Positions 26,544 to 36,380 are shown, counted from the stretch's first letter. The stretch: DNA of 64,000 bases from Bacteroidota bacterium (GCA_005882315.1 VBAR01000003.1:601923-665922); one strand, 5' to 3'. Program-made: numbers and translations. Notes: generated by a model not told the origin, from the sequence alone.

Positions 26544-28175
26544 TTATTGTTCAGACATAAAAGGGTAACGATAATCAATTGGTGGATTAAATGTTTCTTT
26601 AATTGTTCTTGCACTTAACCAGCGATAAAGATTTAAAATACTTCCTGCTTTATCATTTGTACCACTAGCTCTTGCACCTCCGAATGGCTGCTGACCTACT
26701 ACTGCACCCGTTGGTTTATCATTGATATAAAAATTACCGGCAGCGTTTCTGAGTTTTGTTGTTGCAAGTTCAATTGCATTTCTATCAGTTGAAATAACAG
26801 CACCGGTCAATGCATAAGGTGAAGTGTTATCCAAGAGTTCCAATGTTTTTTCAAAACTGTTTGCAGGATAAATATAAACGGTAAGTACTGGCCCAAATAT
26901 TTCTTCACACATTGTTACGTACTTAGGATCTTTAGCTTGTATTATAGTTGGTTGAACAAACCAGCCTTGCTTACTATCACATTTTCCGCCAACCCATATC
27001 TCCGCCTTCGGATCTTTTTTAGCGTTATCAATATATTGTTTGATACTATTGAAACTTTTTTCATCGATAACAGCATTAATAAAATTGGAAAAATCTTCCG
27101 GGTTTCCCATTTTAAAACTCTTTACACCTGCTATTAATTTCGCTTTTACTTCTTCTGCAATATTAGAAGAAATATAGGCTCTCGATGCAGCTGAGCATTT
27201 TTGCCCCTGGTACTCGAATGCGCCACGAAGCAATGCTGTAGCTACTACATCCGGGTCAGCAGATTTATGTGCAATCACAAAATCTTTACCACCCGTTTCA
27301 CCAACAATGCGTGGATAAGATTTATACATCGGCAAATTTTCACCAATCGTTTTCCACATATAATTAAATACACCTGTAGAGCCTGTAAAATGCACTCCTG
27401 CAAATGCCGGGTGACTGAAACAAACTTTTCCCAATGTAGGGCCATCAACATAAATTAAATTGATAACACCATCCGGCAAACCAGCTTCTTTTAAAATACG
27501 CATAAACATTTGTGCAGAATATATCTGTGTATGTGCCACTTTCCATACAACAGTATTACCACACATAGCTGCTGATGTTGGCAGGTTACCACCAATTGCC
27601 GTAAAGTTGAAAGGAGTGATTGCTAAAACAAATCCTTCAAGCGGACGATACTCCATCCTGTTATGCATACCGGTACTGCTAATGGGTTGTTGCTTATAAA
27701 TTTCACTTAAGAAATGAACATTAAAACGTAAAAAGTCGATCAGTTCACATGCAGCATCAATCTCCGCCTGGTAAGCATTTTTACTTTGTCCAAGCATCGT
27801 TGTTCCATTCATGTACGGACGATATTTTGTTGCAATAAGATCAGCTGTTTTTAAAAATATTCCTGCACGGCTTTCCCAACTCATATTAGCCCATTCTTCT
27901 TTTGCTTCCAGCGCTGCATCAATTGCCAATCGTATATGTTTTTCGTCACCCTCAGAATAAGTTCCTAAAGTATGAGATGTTTCATGCGGAGGACGCATCG
28001 TCCCTTTTTTATTTGTCCGTACTTCCTTACTGCCGATATACATCGGTACATCTATTTGCTGACCTTTTAATTCAGCTAAAACTTCTTTTAATCTTTTTCT
28101 TTCAGAAGAACCCGAAGCATAACTTAATACAGGTTCATTCACTGGCATGGGATATGAAAATGTTCCAATACTCAT
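26544..28175 (-). CDS. pruA: L-glutamate gamma-semialdehyde (1-pyrroline-5-carboxylate) dehydrogenase
   Basis: 543 residues, the length of the single-domain P5CDH type 1 group. Oxidises glutamate semialdehyde to glutamate with NAD+, the second step of proline degradation. The aldehyde dehydrogenase active site is visible: the glutamate in VGETGGKDFV and the nucleophilic cysteine in YQGQKCSAASRAY; VHFTGSTGVF is the NAD-binding turn. No proline dehydrogenase gene is adjacent. Confidence 0.94.
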   Translation of the reverse strand: MSIGTFSYPMPVNEPVLSYASGSSERKRLKEVLAELKGQQIDVPMYIGSKEVRTNKKGTMRPPHETSHTLGTYSEGDEKHIRLAIDAALEAKEEWANMSWESRAGIFLKTADLIATKYRPYMNGTTMLGQSKNAYQAEIDAACELIDFLRFNVHFLSEIYKQQPISSTGMHNRMEYRPLEGFVLAITPFNFTAIGGNLPTSAAMCGNTVVWKVAHTQIYSAQMFMRILKEAGLPDGVINLIYVDGPTLGKVCFSHPAFAGVHFTGSTGVFNYMWKTIGENLPMYKSYPRIVGETGGKDFVIAHKSADPDVVATALLRGAFEYQGQKCSAASRAYISSNIAEEVKAKLIAGVKSFKMGNPEDFSNFINAVIDEKSFNSIKQYIDNAKKDPKAEIWVGGKCDSKQGWFVQPTIIQAKDPKYVTMCEEIFGPVLTVYIYPANSFEKTLELLDNTSPYALTGAVISTDRNAIELATTKLRNAAGNFYINDKPTGAVVGQQPFGGARASGTNDKAGSILNLYRWLSARTIKETFNPPIDYRYPFMSEQ

Positions 28176-28235
28176 AACATGAAATTTATTATGATAAAAT
28201 AATTCTATTTAAAAATGAAAGACTCCGAAATATTA

Positions 28236-29328
28236 TTACGCTTCACTTTCTTTTTCACTCATCAAATATGCTTTTATAAATCCATCGAGTTCACCGTCCA
28301 TCACCGGTTGCACATTGCCCACCTCAAAATTGGTACGATGATCTTTTATCATTTTATAAGGGTGAAAAACATATGAACGGATCTGTGATCCCCATTCGAT
28401 TTTTTTCTTAGTAGAATTTGTGGCATCTTTTATAGCCTGGCGTTTGCGTAGTTCTTCTTCATACAAACGACTCTTCAGCATTTGCATAGCCAATTCCCTG
28501 TTACCTAACTGACTTCTGTCCTGCTGGCAAACAACAACGATTCCTGTAGGGATATGGGTTAACTGAACTTTTGTTTCTACTTTATTTACGTTTTGCCCAC
28601 CTGCACCACCACTTCTTGATGTTTCCATTTTTACATCAGCAGGTTTTATTTCAATATTGATCGTATCATCAACCAACGGGTATACAAATACAGAAACAAA
28701 AGAAGTATGTCTTCTTGCATTACTATCAAAAGGTGAAATACGAACTAAACGGTGAACGCCGCTTTCTGCTTTTAAAAATCCATATGCAAAAGGGCCATCA
28801 AATTGGTAAGTACATGTTTTTATTCCGGCGCCATCGCCCCATTGCCAATCGAGTTCTGTTACTTTCCATCCTTGCTTTTCGCCATACATGCGGTACATAC
28901 GTGCAAGCATTTCTGCCCAGTCCTGGCTTTCTGTTCCACCGGCACCGGAATTTATCTGCAATACAGCAGGCAATTCATCTTCGGGTTCATTTAATGTGGC
29001 TTTGAATTCTGCGTCATCAAGCATCGTCAATGCTTTGTCGTAAGCTGCCTTTGTTTCTTCTTCGGTAGCATCGCCAGCTTTCCAGAAATCAAATAATACA
29101 GCAAAATCTTCTACGGCTGATTCTGTTTCTTCAAACAAATTCACCCAGTATTCATTCACCTTGATTTCTTTCATGGTAGCAGTTGCACGGGTATTATCAT
29201 CCCAAAAACCCGGACTCAGAGAAAGCTGCTTATCGTTTTCGATTTTAGATTGTCGGTTAGCGACGTCAAAGAAACCTCCTTATCCCGTCAATGCGGGACC
29301 GCATATCCTGTAATTTTTCGATTGTCAT
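28236..29328 (-). CDS. prfB: Peptide chain release factor 2, expressed by programmed +1 frameshift
   Basis: Recognises UGA and UAA stop codons and releases the peptide. The gene is in two frames: codons 1-20 (29328-29269) end in CTT-TGA, then reading continues +1 with GAC at 29267, giving 363 residues. The zero frame stops at TGA 29266-29268. Upstream is the SD-like AGGAGG, three bases before CTT, exactly as in E. coli prfB. The tripeptide SPF ([10 protein letters not shown]) and GGQ ([10 protein letters not shown]) confirm RF2. Low RF2 levels favour shifting, so the gene controls itself. It should be annotated as one joined gene, not as a pseudogene or as the 312-residue in-frame ORF. Confidence 0.96.
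29265..29298 (-). promoter_or_regulatory. prfB +1 frameshift site
   Basis: On the minus strand: AGG-AGG-TTT-CTT-TGA-C. The slippery CTT is followed by the in-frame UGA, and AGGAGG three bases upstream can pair with the anti-SD. A small hairpin (TCCCG/CGGGA, 29283-29298) lies directly before it. Confidence 0.93.
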
Positions 29329-29370
29329 GGCGCAAAATTAAGGGAGTTTGAGCTCCCTGATTTATACAAT

Positions 29371-30651
29371 TTATCTTCCTTGTGTAAAAGATCTTCTTGA
29401 TTTTCTTCCACCACCGTATGCACGGAAATTACCTCCCGATGATTGTGGAGCTGCCGAAACAGGTATATTATGCATTAGCTTATTATCAAACGCATGACCT
29501 TCTGTTACAGGAATAGCTTTCTTAATCAACTTTTCAATATCGGTAAGAAACATTTTTTCACTCCAGTCGCAAAAAGAAATGGCAACACCACTAGCGCCTG
29601 CCCTACCCGTTCTTCCGATACGATGTACATAGGTTTCGGGGATATTTGGCAATTCATAATTTAATACGTGGGTCAGTTCATCAATATCAATTCCTCGGGC
29701 AGCAATATCTGTTGCTACCAACACACGGGTCTTCCTGTTTTTAAAATTAGTTAACGCCGATTGTCGTGCACCTTGAGATTTATTTCCATGAATTGCTTCT
29801 GTACGGATACCAGCATGATTCAGGCTGCGTGCCAGTTTATCTGCAGCATATTTCATTTGGGTAAATACAAGCACTGTTTCAATCTTTTCATCCTTCAGCA
29901 ACTGAATAAGCAGTGATTGCTTGTTTTGTTTCTCAACAAAATAAACTGATTGCTGAATCATATCCACTGTAGTTGCAGGAGGTGTTACTTCTACTTTTAC
30001 AGGATTAGTCAACAACATGCCAGAAAGATTTTTTATTTCTGATGGCATGGTAGCGCTAAAAAATAATGTTTGTCTTTTTGCCGGAAGTTTTTCAATAATG
30101 CGCCTTACATCATGTATAAAACCCATATCAAGCATACGATCTGCTTCATCCAATACAAAGTATTGAATATCGTTTAATGAAAGCACCCGCTGCTGCATCA
30201 GGTCTAGCAAACGACCGGGTGTAGCAACGATGATATCAATTCCACCGCGAATCGCTTGTACCTGGCTATATTGCGGAACACCGCCAAAAATAACCTTATG
30301 CTTAAAAGGAAGATAGCGACCGTAAGCTTCAATGCTTTCACCAATTTGAATTGCGAGTTCACGGGTTGGTGTAAGAATTAAAGTTTGAATACGGCGATGA
30401 TGTCTCCGATCGGATGATTGCTGATTCTTTGTTTGTTCATGCTCCAGTTGTTTTTGCTGAAACATTAATTGCAATACAGGAATAGTGAATGCAGCCGTTT
30501 TACCGGTGCCTGTTTGTGCACAGCCCAACAAATCTCTTTTTTGCAGAATGGCGGGAATAGCTTGTGACTGAATCGGTGTGGGGTTGGTGTACCCTTCTTT
30601 GCCTAGGGCCTGTAATACAGGCTCTATTAGCTGTAAATCTTTAAATGACAC
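29371..30651 (-). CDS. DEAD-box RNA helicase, RhlE type
   Basis: 426 residues from a GTG at 30651 (VSFKDLQLIEPVLQAL), which matches the usual RhlE start; an ATG 39 bases upstream adds 13 unconserved residues. All helicase motifs are present: Q motif PTPIQSQAIP, AQTGTGKT, PTRELA, TPGR, DEAD in VLDEADRML, SAT, and HRIGRTGRAG. The short C-terminus is basic and glycine-rich (GGGRKSRRSFTQGR). It probably unwinds structured RNA during ribosome assembly, decay or cold adaptation. Confidence 0.92.
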   Translation of the reverse strand: MSFKDLQLIEPVLQALGKEGYTNPTPIQSQAIPAILQKRDLLGCAQTGTGKTAAFTIPVLQLMFQQKQLEHEQTKNQQSSDRRHHRRIQTLILTPTRELAIQIGESIEAYGRYLPFKHKVIFGGVPQYSQVQAIRGGIDIIVATPGRLLDLMQQRVLSLNDIQYFVLDEADRMLDMGFIHDVRRIIEKLPAKRQTLFFSATMPSEIKNLSGMLLTNPVKVEVTPPATTVDMIQQSVYFVEKQNKQSLLIQLLKDEKIETVLVFTQMKYAADKLARSLNHAGIRTEAIHGNKSQGARQSALTNFKNRKTRVLVATDIAARGIDIDELTHVLNYELPNIPETYVHRIGRTGRAGASGVAISFCDWSEKMFLTDIEKLIKKAIPVTEGHAFDNKLMHNIPVSAAPQSSGGNFRAYGGGRKSRRSFTQGR

Positions 30652-30879
30652 GAAAAATATTTTAATGAATAAATGTGATAAGGCTATCAAAAAAGAATTG
30701 ATACTTATCCGCCTTACGTTAAAACATCACAATATTTGGGAAGGATTATACAACACAAACAGAGAGAGCTGTAACATTAAGAACAGCAAAGATAGCATTT
30801 ACTGGCCGTATTTGCTAATTAAATATAATCTGCCGATTGTATAAAACAAGAATAACGAAACAATGACTAAATGATCATC

Positions 30880-31626
30880 CTAGTCATGACTGAGTGGCTG
30901 CTTGTTAATTTTTACTATTCGCAGCTTGTGAAAGAAAAGTATAATGTAGTAAACAGGATCTATTTCAAACCATTTTCTTCCCATATTTGGTGATGCAGGA
31001 TATTTATGATGATTATTATGATAAGCTTCGCCAAGCATAATAAAATCAAAAGGCCATAAATTCTTTGATGTGTTTTTCATCTCATAATTTACGGAGCCAT
31101 ATTTATGTGCCACCCAGTTGATAAAAACAGCCGCAATAGGTACAGTAAGAATATGAAAAGGAATTAAAAACCACCACCATGCAGATGGCGCAAACAGAAT
31201 ATAAAGTACAGTATAGATAAGCATCCACATTACTCTTGACATCCATGAATGTGCCCAGTTATCCAACCTGGCCCAATCAGGAAGGTTTTTAAGGAACCTA
31301 TCTTCAGGTGTGATCTTCCCTTTGAACAATGCAGTAGAATAAGCCCTGGTATTCCACATCAGGGTAAAAACATTTTTATCATACAATGGTGAATGCGGAT
31401 CTTTCTCCGTATCAGTATAAGCATGATGCATTCTGTGCAGGATGGCAAAGTTCCGTGGACTCACATAAGCAGAGCCTTGCGCCAGGTAGGCGAACATATA
31501 AAAAAATCGTTCCCATGGTTTAGTCATACTAAATACAGCATGAGAAGCATATCTGTGTTGTAAAAAAGTAAGGGTAAAAAGAGATAGATACCAGTGGCAT
31601 AAAACGAAGACCAGAATAAAAAGCAT
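30880..31626 (-). CDS. Membrane fatty acid (acyl-CoA/acyl-lipid) desaturase
   Basis: 248 residues with four hydrophobic segments and the three histidine boxes of the delta-9 desaturase family: HRYASH, HRMHHAYTD and YHNNHHKYP. These bind a di-iron centre that introduces a double bond into fatty acyl chains, adjusting membrane fluidity. Length is typical of bacterial forms. It stands alone; a 216-base gap separates it from the divergent small gene at 31843. Confidence 0.92.
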   Translation of the reverse strand: MLFILVFVLCHWYLSLFTLTFLQHRYASHAVFSMTKPWERFFYMFAYLAQGSAYVSPRNFAILHRMHHAYTDTEKDPHSPLYDKNVFTLMWNTRAYSTALFKGKITPEDRFLKNLPDWARLDNWAHSWMSRVMWMLIYTVLYILFAPSAWWWFLIPFHILTVPIAAVFINWVAHKYGSVNYEMKNTSKNLWPFDFIMLGEAYHNNHHKYPASPNMGRKWFEIDPVYYIILFFHKLRIVKINKQPLSHD

Positions 31627-31842
31627 TAAGGAGAATTGAGATAAGAAACTACGATGTTGGCCTGAAAGGTAGCCAAACTTCCCCTACTTACCATATTTAA
31701 TATCCCGGTTCACTGTTAAAAGGTTTTCGAATCTGTTCAGATGTTATATAAATGTCATAACTTATAGTGTTGATAAATTTTATTTCTGCAAAATTCATCT
31801 TAGCATAAGAATTGCTCATAAATTAAAAACTCTGTAAAAGCT

Positions 31843-32109
31843 ATGTATATCCAATTTATTAAAAACATCCAGTTCACCAAAGTGCTGAAAGTACACCTGC
31901 GGTTGAGAGAATTCAATTTTTTGAAACATAACGCAGAACCTTCTCCTTACTTTAGTGTAGATACAGTTGATGACCGTGGCAATCGTATTACATTCAGCAT
32001 GTTCGACGTTGATGGCAAATGGAGAATTAAAGAATTACCAGGTTTACCTGACTGGATTTATGATGCAGAGAACCAGTTCCACAATGCCATACTTGAAGAA
32101 AATCAATAG
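31843..32109 (+). CDS. Small conserved-looking hypothetical protein
   Basis: 88 residues, no signal peptide or membrane segment. The sequence has balanced composition with a central SVDTVDDRGNRITFSMFDVDG and an aromatic C-terminal part (LPDWIYDAENQFHNAI), which reads like a real folded protein rather than random ORF. I do not recognise a domain. A 155-base gap follows before the dienelactone hydrolase gene. Confidence 0.7.
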   Translation: MYIQFIKNIQFTKVLKVHLRLREFNFLKHNAEPSPYFSVDTVDDRGNRITFSMFDVDGKWRIKELPGLPDWIYDAENQFHNAILEENQ

Positions 32110-32264
32110 GTTTTACAAACCTGTCTTTCCGATTTCATATTGCTGACAATTTGTGTAATGACAGTCTTCATTATATAGAGGAGTCTTTTTGTTTTCAAAA
32201 GATGGCTGTACTTGAAAATATTTTTTGAACTTTAAACTCCTTTCTAAAATTTAAAAAATCTAAT

Positions 32265-33092
32265 ATGAGATCAACTTCTATAGCCTTGGTTTGCATTGTT
32301 TTGCCATTTTTATTTCTTACTGCCTGCAATAATGAAACAAAACAAACTGCGGAAACAAAACCATTAAAATTAAAAGAAGAAGCTATCACGTATAAAGTAG
32401 ACAGTCTCAACATGAACAGTTTTCTTGTTTATGATGAGAACAAAGAAAGAAAACGTCCCGCAGTATTGGTAGTACACGAATGGTGGGGATTAAACGATTA
32501 TGTAAAAAGTCGTGCAAAACAACTGGCGGAACTCGGTTATGTTGCTTTGGCAGTTGATATGTATGGCAATGGACAAATGGGAACAGATGTACAAACAGCC
32601 AATGCACTTGCTATGCCATTTTATCAAAATCCTCAGATGGCGAAATCTCATTTTGATGCAGCATTGAATAAGCTAAAAGAAAATCCGAATGTTGATACTT
32701 CAAGAATTGCAGCCATTGGTTATTGCTTTGGTGGCGCGATAGTTTTAGGCGTTGCCAAAATGGGTGATGATCTAAAAGGAGTAGTAAGCTTTCATGGCAA
32801 TTTATTTGGCGCACCTCCTGATAAAAATTTATTGAAAGCAGAAATACTTGTTTGTCACGGAGGTGCTGATTCTTTTGTAAAGCAGCCTGAGGTTGATCAG
32901 TTTAAAAAAGAAATGGATTCAATCGGTGCTAAATACACTTTAAAAGTATATGACGGCGCCACTCATGCATTTACTAACCCACAGGCAACTGAATGGGGCC
33001 AGAAATTCAAACTGCCTCTTGCTTATAATGCTGCTGCTGATACCGCTTCATGGAATGAGATGAAAAATTTCTTTGACCGCATTTTTAAATAA
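32265..33092 (+). CDS. Dienelactone hydrolase-family lipoprotein
   Basis: 275 residues. SPII signal MRSTSIALVCIVLPFLFLTACNN, lipobox LTAC. The alpha/beta-hydrolase domain shows the dienelactone hydrolase triad: Cys in GYCFGG, Asp in HGGADSFV and His in GATHAFTNP; the early VVHEWWGLNDY is also diagnostic. It hydrolyses an ester or lactone in the periplasm or at the outer membrane; substrate unknown. A strong terminator follows directly. Confidence 0.92.
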   Translation: MRSTSIALVCIVLPFLFLTACNNETKQTAETKPLKLKEEAITYKVDSLNMNSFLVYDENKERKRPAVLVVHEWWGLNDYVKSRAKQLAELGYVALAVDMYGNGQMGTDVQTANALAMPFYQNPQMAKSHFDAALNKLKENPNVDTSRIAAIGYCFGGAIVLGVAKMGDDLKGVVSFHGNLFGAPPDKNLLKAEILVCHGGADSFVKQPEVDQFKKEMDSIGAKYTLKVYDGATHAFTNPQATEWGQKFKLPLAYNAAADTASWNEMKNFFDRIFK

Positions 33093-33096
33093 TTGA

Positions 33097-33126
33097 AAGC
33101 CCCGCTATAAAGCGGGGCTTTTTTTT
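33097..33126 (+). terminator. Intrinsic terminator of the dienelactone hydrolase gene
   Basis: AAGCCCCGCT / AGCGGGGCTT with an ATAA loop, followed by six T. It begins 5 bases past the stop. Confidence 0.92.
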
Positions 33127-33148
33127 CTGGACGGCCAATTATGCTTGA

Positions 33149-34063
33149 TTATGGGAGAAAAATTATTCTTTGACTGTTTCCATTATTCCAGGTAAGTAAT
33201 GCTTTATTATCGCAATCACCATTATTAGGAAAACCAAAATCCAATCTCAGTTCACGGTCATTGATCTTAATTTTCAACGTTCCTTCGCTGATCCAATGAC
33301 AGGCTACTTTCTTGATCAGCGGATCAACCGTATTCAATATGATTGTTAACCCGTTTCTGAAAGTTGTTTTTGAACGACCTTCGATCTGGTACACATCATC
33401 ACGTACAATTCGTGTAAGCATACCGGCGATCTGTTTTACATATTTAATGCCTTCGTAAGTGTAACCTCTTCCGTTAGGGAAAGTTACTTTACCATCATTT
33501 ACTTCGATGCTCCATTTGTGTACAGGTGGCTCACTCAGGTTTCTGAAAATTTTGGTGCCTTCAATATGTATACGGTTTACATGATAACGTACAAAAGTGA
33601 GGGTAACAACAGAACCCGGTCTGCGTAAAGGCGCTGTAAAATGCAATACTAATTTACCACTGCGCACTTTGCCATCACGACCTAAACAACCATCGCCAAA
33701 ATCTATCGTAACAGTTTTAGGATAAGTGCTGTCGTTAGGAGTAATTGTGATCGTTGCACAATCACCAATCCTTGCACGCAGTTCTTCAAATGCAGGAAGA
33801 TATAAACGAGCCTCAACAGAAAGTTTTCCTTCCACGCCAAAACCACCGGCACTGCCTTCTTCATCAGCAGCAGTCATTGCGATATCATCAGCGTCGTCAA
33901 AGCTTGCTTCAGCTTGTGAACTTTCATCAGATAATTCTGCAGCTTCTGCTTCGGTTACAGCTGTATTGGAAACACTTGCTTCTTTTTTGCAGCTAAATAA
34001 AAATACATTGAGTAAAAGAATGGATGCAATTAATGCGATCCGGTTAAATGATACAAATTTCAT
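33149..34063 (-). CDS. Lipoprotein, paralogue of the 3605-4525 lipoprotein
   Basis: 304 residues with signal MKFVSFNRIALIASILLLNVFLFSCKKE, lipobox LFSC. After an unusually acidic linker (AEAAELSDESSQAEASFDDADD) comes the beta-rich body. The pattern KTVTIDFGDGCLGRDGKVRSGKLVLHF followed by VTLTF, IEGTKIFRN and a terminal SQRIIFLP lines up with the lipoprotein at 3605-4525 (TITITFSGSNCNG-x-RTRTGAIVV, INGTQTYTN, TTILPY). Same family, low identity, role unknown. Probably cell-envelope located. Confidence 0.82.
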   Translation of the reverse strand: MKFVSFNRIALIASILLLNVFLFSCKKEASVSNTAVTEAEAAELSDESSQAEASFDDADDIAMTAADEEGSAGGFGVEGKLSVEARLYLPAFEELRARIGDCATITITPNDSTYPKTVTIDFGDGCLGRDGKVRSGKLVLHFTAPLRRPGSVVTLTFVRYHVNRIHIEGTKIFRNLSEPPVHKWSIEVNDGKVTFPNGRGYTYEGIKYVKQIAGMLTRIVRDDVYQIEGRSKTTFRNGLTIILNTVDPLIKKVACHWISEGTLKIKINDRELRLDFGFPNNGDCDNKALLTWNNGNSQRIIFLP

Positions 34064-34167
34064 AGCTATACATTTTAAAAGGGTTCAGGAATTTCATTTA
34101 CGCTACATAAGAACCGTGCTGACAAAAAAAGTTTAAACCAGGAAGAAATATTTTATTTTCATCCTTT

Positions 34168-35091
34168 ATGAAGGCTATTATCAATTACCTGGGGCAGTAT
34201 TTCTACGAAGTGAATAAGTTCGTTTTAAGCGGAACTATTATTACAGCAGCCCTGTTTATCTTCCTCAATTATCATTTTTTTATCGATAATACGATTGAAG
34301 CAAGTCCCTCTCTTATTTCTAATTTTATTTACCGTTATATAATTTTTTTCAGTGCATTTGTAATTCCCTATTGCTTTGTTTTATTCATCGGAAAGGGAAA
34401 ATCATTTGTCAATAAAAATTTCATTCTTCTTCTTTTACTCGCCCCGGCTATTTTTTCATTAAAGACTACATTAAATTTCAGGTTCAATATTTCAGAAAAC
34501 GATGATCAGAATCATTTCTGGGAACTCGTTCTTTATTGGCCCTCACTTATGGTAATGATTGTACTCGTTCTTTTCATGATCCGGAGGATCTTTCATCCCA
34601 ATGAAAATTTTTATGGAATAAAAATTAAAGGCATTGACTGGAAGCCTTACTGGTTGATGCTACTTATTATGCTTCCATTGATCGCAGCAGCATCTACACA
34701 AAATGATTTTTTACAGATGTACCCTAAAATGAAAATGATGTCGGGCTTTACTCACCCTGAAAATTTTGGATTTTGGGAGAAACTACTCTTTGAACTTGCA
34801 TATGGCAGCGATTTTATTTCAATAGAACTTTTCTTCCGGGGTTTTCTCGTTTTTGGATTTGTAAAATGGTTTGGAAAGGATGTTATTCTCCCGATGGCCC
34901 TATTTTATTGTACCATTCATTTTGGTAAACCCATTGGCGAATGTATCAGTTCATTTTTTGGAGGGGTGCTTCTTGGTGTTGTGGCTTATAATACCCGATC
35001 AATTTTAGGGGGGTTGATCGTTCACCTGGGTATAGCATGGTTGATGGAACTGGGAGGTCATATTGGCAACCAGCTATTTAGAAATGGTTGA
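34168..35091 (+). CDS. CPBP-family (CAAX protease-like) intramembrane protein
   Basis: 307 residues with about eight hydrophobic segments. The C-terminal part resembles CPBP/ABI metalloproteases: IELFFRGFLVFGF (E-x-x-x-R, with the first of the usual paired glutamates replaced by Ile), CTIHFGKPIGE and VHLGIAWLMELGGH. Missing one of the paired glutamates leaves catalytic activity uncertain. Bacterial members can act as site-2-type or bacteriocin-related proteases. Transcribed alone. Confidence 0.8.
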   Translation: MKAIINYLGQYFYEVNKFVLSGTIITAALFIFLNYHFFIDNTIEASPSLISNFIYRYIIFFSAFVIPYCFVLFIGKGKSFVNKNFILLLLLAPAIFSLKTTLNFRFNISENDDQNHFWELVLYWPSLMVMIVLVLFMIRRIFHPNENFYGIKIKGIDWKPYWLMLLIMLPLIAAASTQNDFLQMYPKMKMMSGFTHPENFGFWEKLLFELAYGSDFISIELFFRGFLVFGFVKWFGKDVILPMALFYCTIHFGKPIGECISSFFGGVLLGVVAYNTRSILGGLIVHLGIAWLMELGGHIGNQLFRNG

Positions 35092-35203
35092 AGAAAATAA
35101 ATATGAAGTACGAATTGAGTTAAATACGAAAGATTTTTCGGGAATTACTATGAGATACGGAATAGGGATATTACTTTAGATGCCCCTTTAAAACGGATAC
35201 CTT

Positions 35204-35920
35204 TTGAATAAACTATTACTCTTTTCTGGAGCTTTTATTATAATTTTTTCAGCCTGCAAAAAAACCGAGGTGCCTTTGCCGATGAATGAAGCATGTATCC
35301 AGCAAACTATGGATCCGCTTGCAGTTGCCTACGATACCAACCAGGTTTATTACATTAATTACTCAGGTAAGCATTGTGGCTTTATGCCTTTTAATTCAAA
35401 AAATTATTGGGTGTATGAGGATTCAATTTTTGACGGCAATGGTAATTTTAAAACCGTAAAAATTGATACCCTGCGTTATACCAAAACATTACAGACCCCA
35501 GATCAACTGATCTGGTGGGAAACAAAAAAAGATGTTGGTCTTCCCAGGAAAATATATGCGAGTGAAAACGCCATTTATGGTTTAGAAAACGGAAGTTTTA
35601 TCGTGGATTCATTTTATACTAAAAGGGAACTGTATGAAGCGGAAAAAGACACTGTAAACTTTCTTGCCAGCTTTGTTGATATTGTTGCGTTTGGAAAAAT
35701 CATTAAAACGACTGAAGCGCTGAGGACTGAAGCAGGAAGTTTTTCAAATTATATCATGTTGGAAAAATATGCACCGGGTTATCGTCGCGATAGGGTTTAT
35801 TTTGTGCCGGGCTTTGGTGTTATCAAATATACCAGTGAGTTTTATAAAGCCCCCGGTCCTCCTTCTAATATGAAACTCTTTATCAAGTCTACCTTGATCG
35901 GTTATCACACCGAAAATTAA
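35204..35920 (+). CDS. Lipoprotein of unknown function (TTG start)
   Basis: 238 residues. The only start that keeps the signal peptide is TTG at 35204; an in-frame stop lies five codons upstream and the next ATG is past the lipobox. The signal NKLLLFSGAFIIIFSACKKTE ends in lipobox FSAC. The body is mixed alpha/beta with many aromatics (YYINYSGKHCGFMPFNSKNYWVYED) and I recognise no domain. It ends 7 bases before the rnpB gene of the opposite strand. Confidence 0.8.
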   Translation: MNKLLLFSGAFIIIFSACKKTEVPLPMNEACIQQTMDPLAVAYDTNQVYYINYSGKHCGFMPFNSKNYWVYEDSIFDGNGNFKTVKIDTLRYTKTLQTPDQLIWWETKKDVGLPRKIYASENAIYGLENGSFIVDSFYTKRELYEAEKDTVNFLASFVDIVAFGKIIKTTEALRTEAGSFSNYIMLEKYAPGYRRDRVYFVPGFGVIKYTSEFYKAPGPPSNMKLFIKSTLIGYHTEN

Positions 35921-35926
35921 AAAAAA

Positions 35927-36312
35927 GCTACAAACCCATAAGCCGGATTCTGTTCGCATCATTGCTGATGCGGGCCATCATTTATCTGTTCTTATAGTTG
36001 CCCATAAGAATCAATCTGCCCACCCTGTAATGCACGCCTTGCAGCGATTCAGGCGAGTAGCCTTCAAACATTACTATACGTGGCATTTCAGCATGTAAGG
36101 TTTACCCGTCCCGATAATTACTTAGCGGGACTGTGAGCTCTTACCTCACATTTTCACCCTCATCCCAACTTTTCAGCCGGGACAGTTATTTTCTGTGGCA
36201 CTATCTGTTGCATGGCATTTATAGCCTTACACCCGGCTCTTCACCGGTACATTACTCTGTGCTGTCCGGACTTTCCTTCCCGATAAATCGAGACGATAGC
36301 CGGGTTTGTAGC
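35927..36312 (-). ncRNA. rnpB: RNase P RNA, bacterial class A
   Basis: About 386 nt. The minus-strand transcript begins GCTACAAACCC and ends GGGTTTGTAGC, an 11-bp perfect P1 helix. The universally conserved core GAGGAAAGTCC appears as GAAGGAAAGTCCGGAC, followed by ACAGAGTAATG, and the 3' part has CAGAATCCGGCTTATGG. It is the catalytic RNA that trims tRNA 5' ends. Six T residues right after the 3' end (35921-35926) suggest an intrinsic terminator using P1. An unrelated 81-codon ORF on the plus strand over it is spurious. Confidence 0.96.
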
Positions 36313-36349
36313 AGTATTTTCAATGAACTTAATTTTAAAAAGCGAACAG

Positions 36350-36380
36350 CAAAAATAAATAGACTTATTCAGTATTGAAA
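36350..36380 (-). promoter_or_regulatory. rnpB: Putative rnpB promoter
   Basis: Minus strand: TTTC, 19 bases, then TATTTTTG, an exact TAnnTTTG -7 box. It lies about 38 bases before the mature 5' end of rnpB and overlaps the stop of the Smr gene. Confidence 0.45.

Noticed and set aside
28236..29174. prfB read as a shortened 312-residue protein or a frameshifted pseudogene
   Set aside because: The upstream codons, CTT-TGA-C and AGGAGG make a complete programmed frameshift site giving a normal 363-residue RF2.
36133..36378. 81-codon ORF on the plus strand
   Set aside because: It lies entirely over and just beyond the RNase P RNA gene, whose conserved core and P1 helix are clear.
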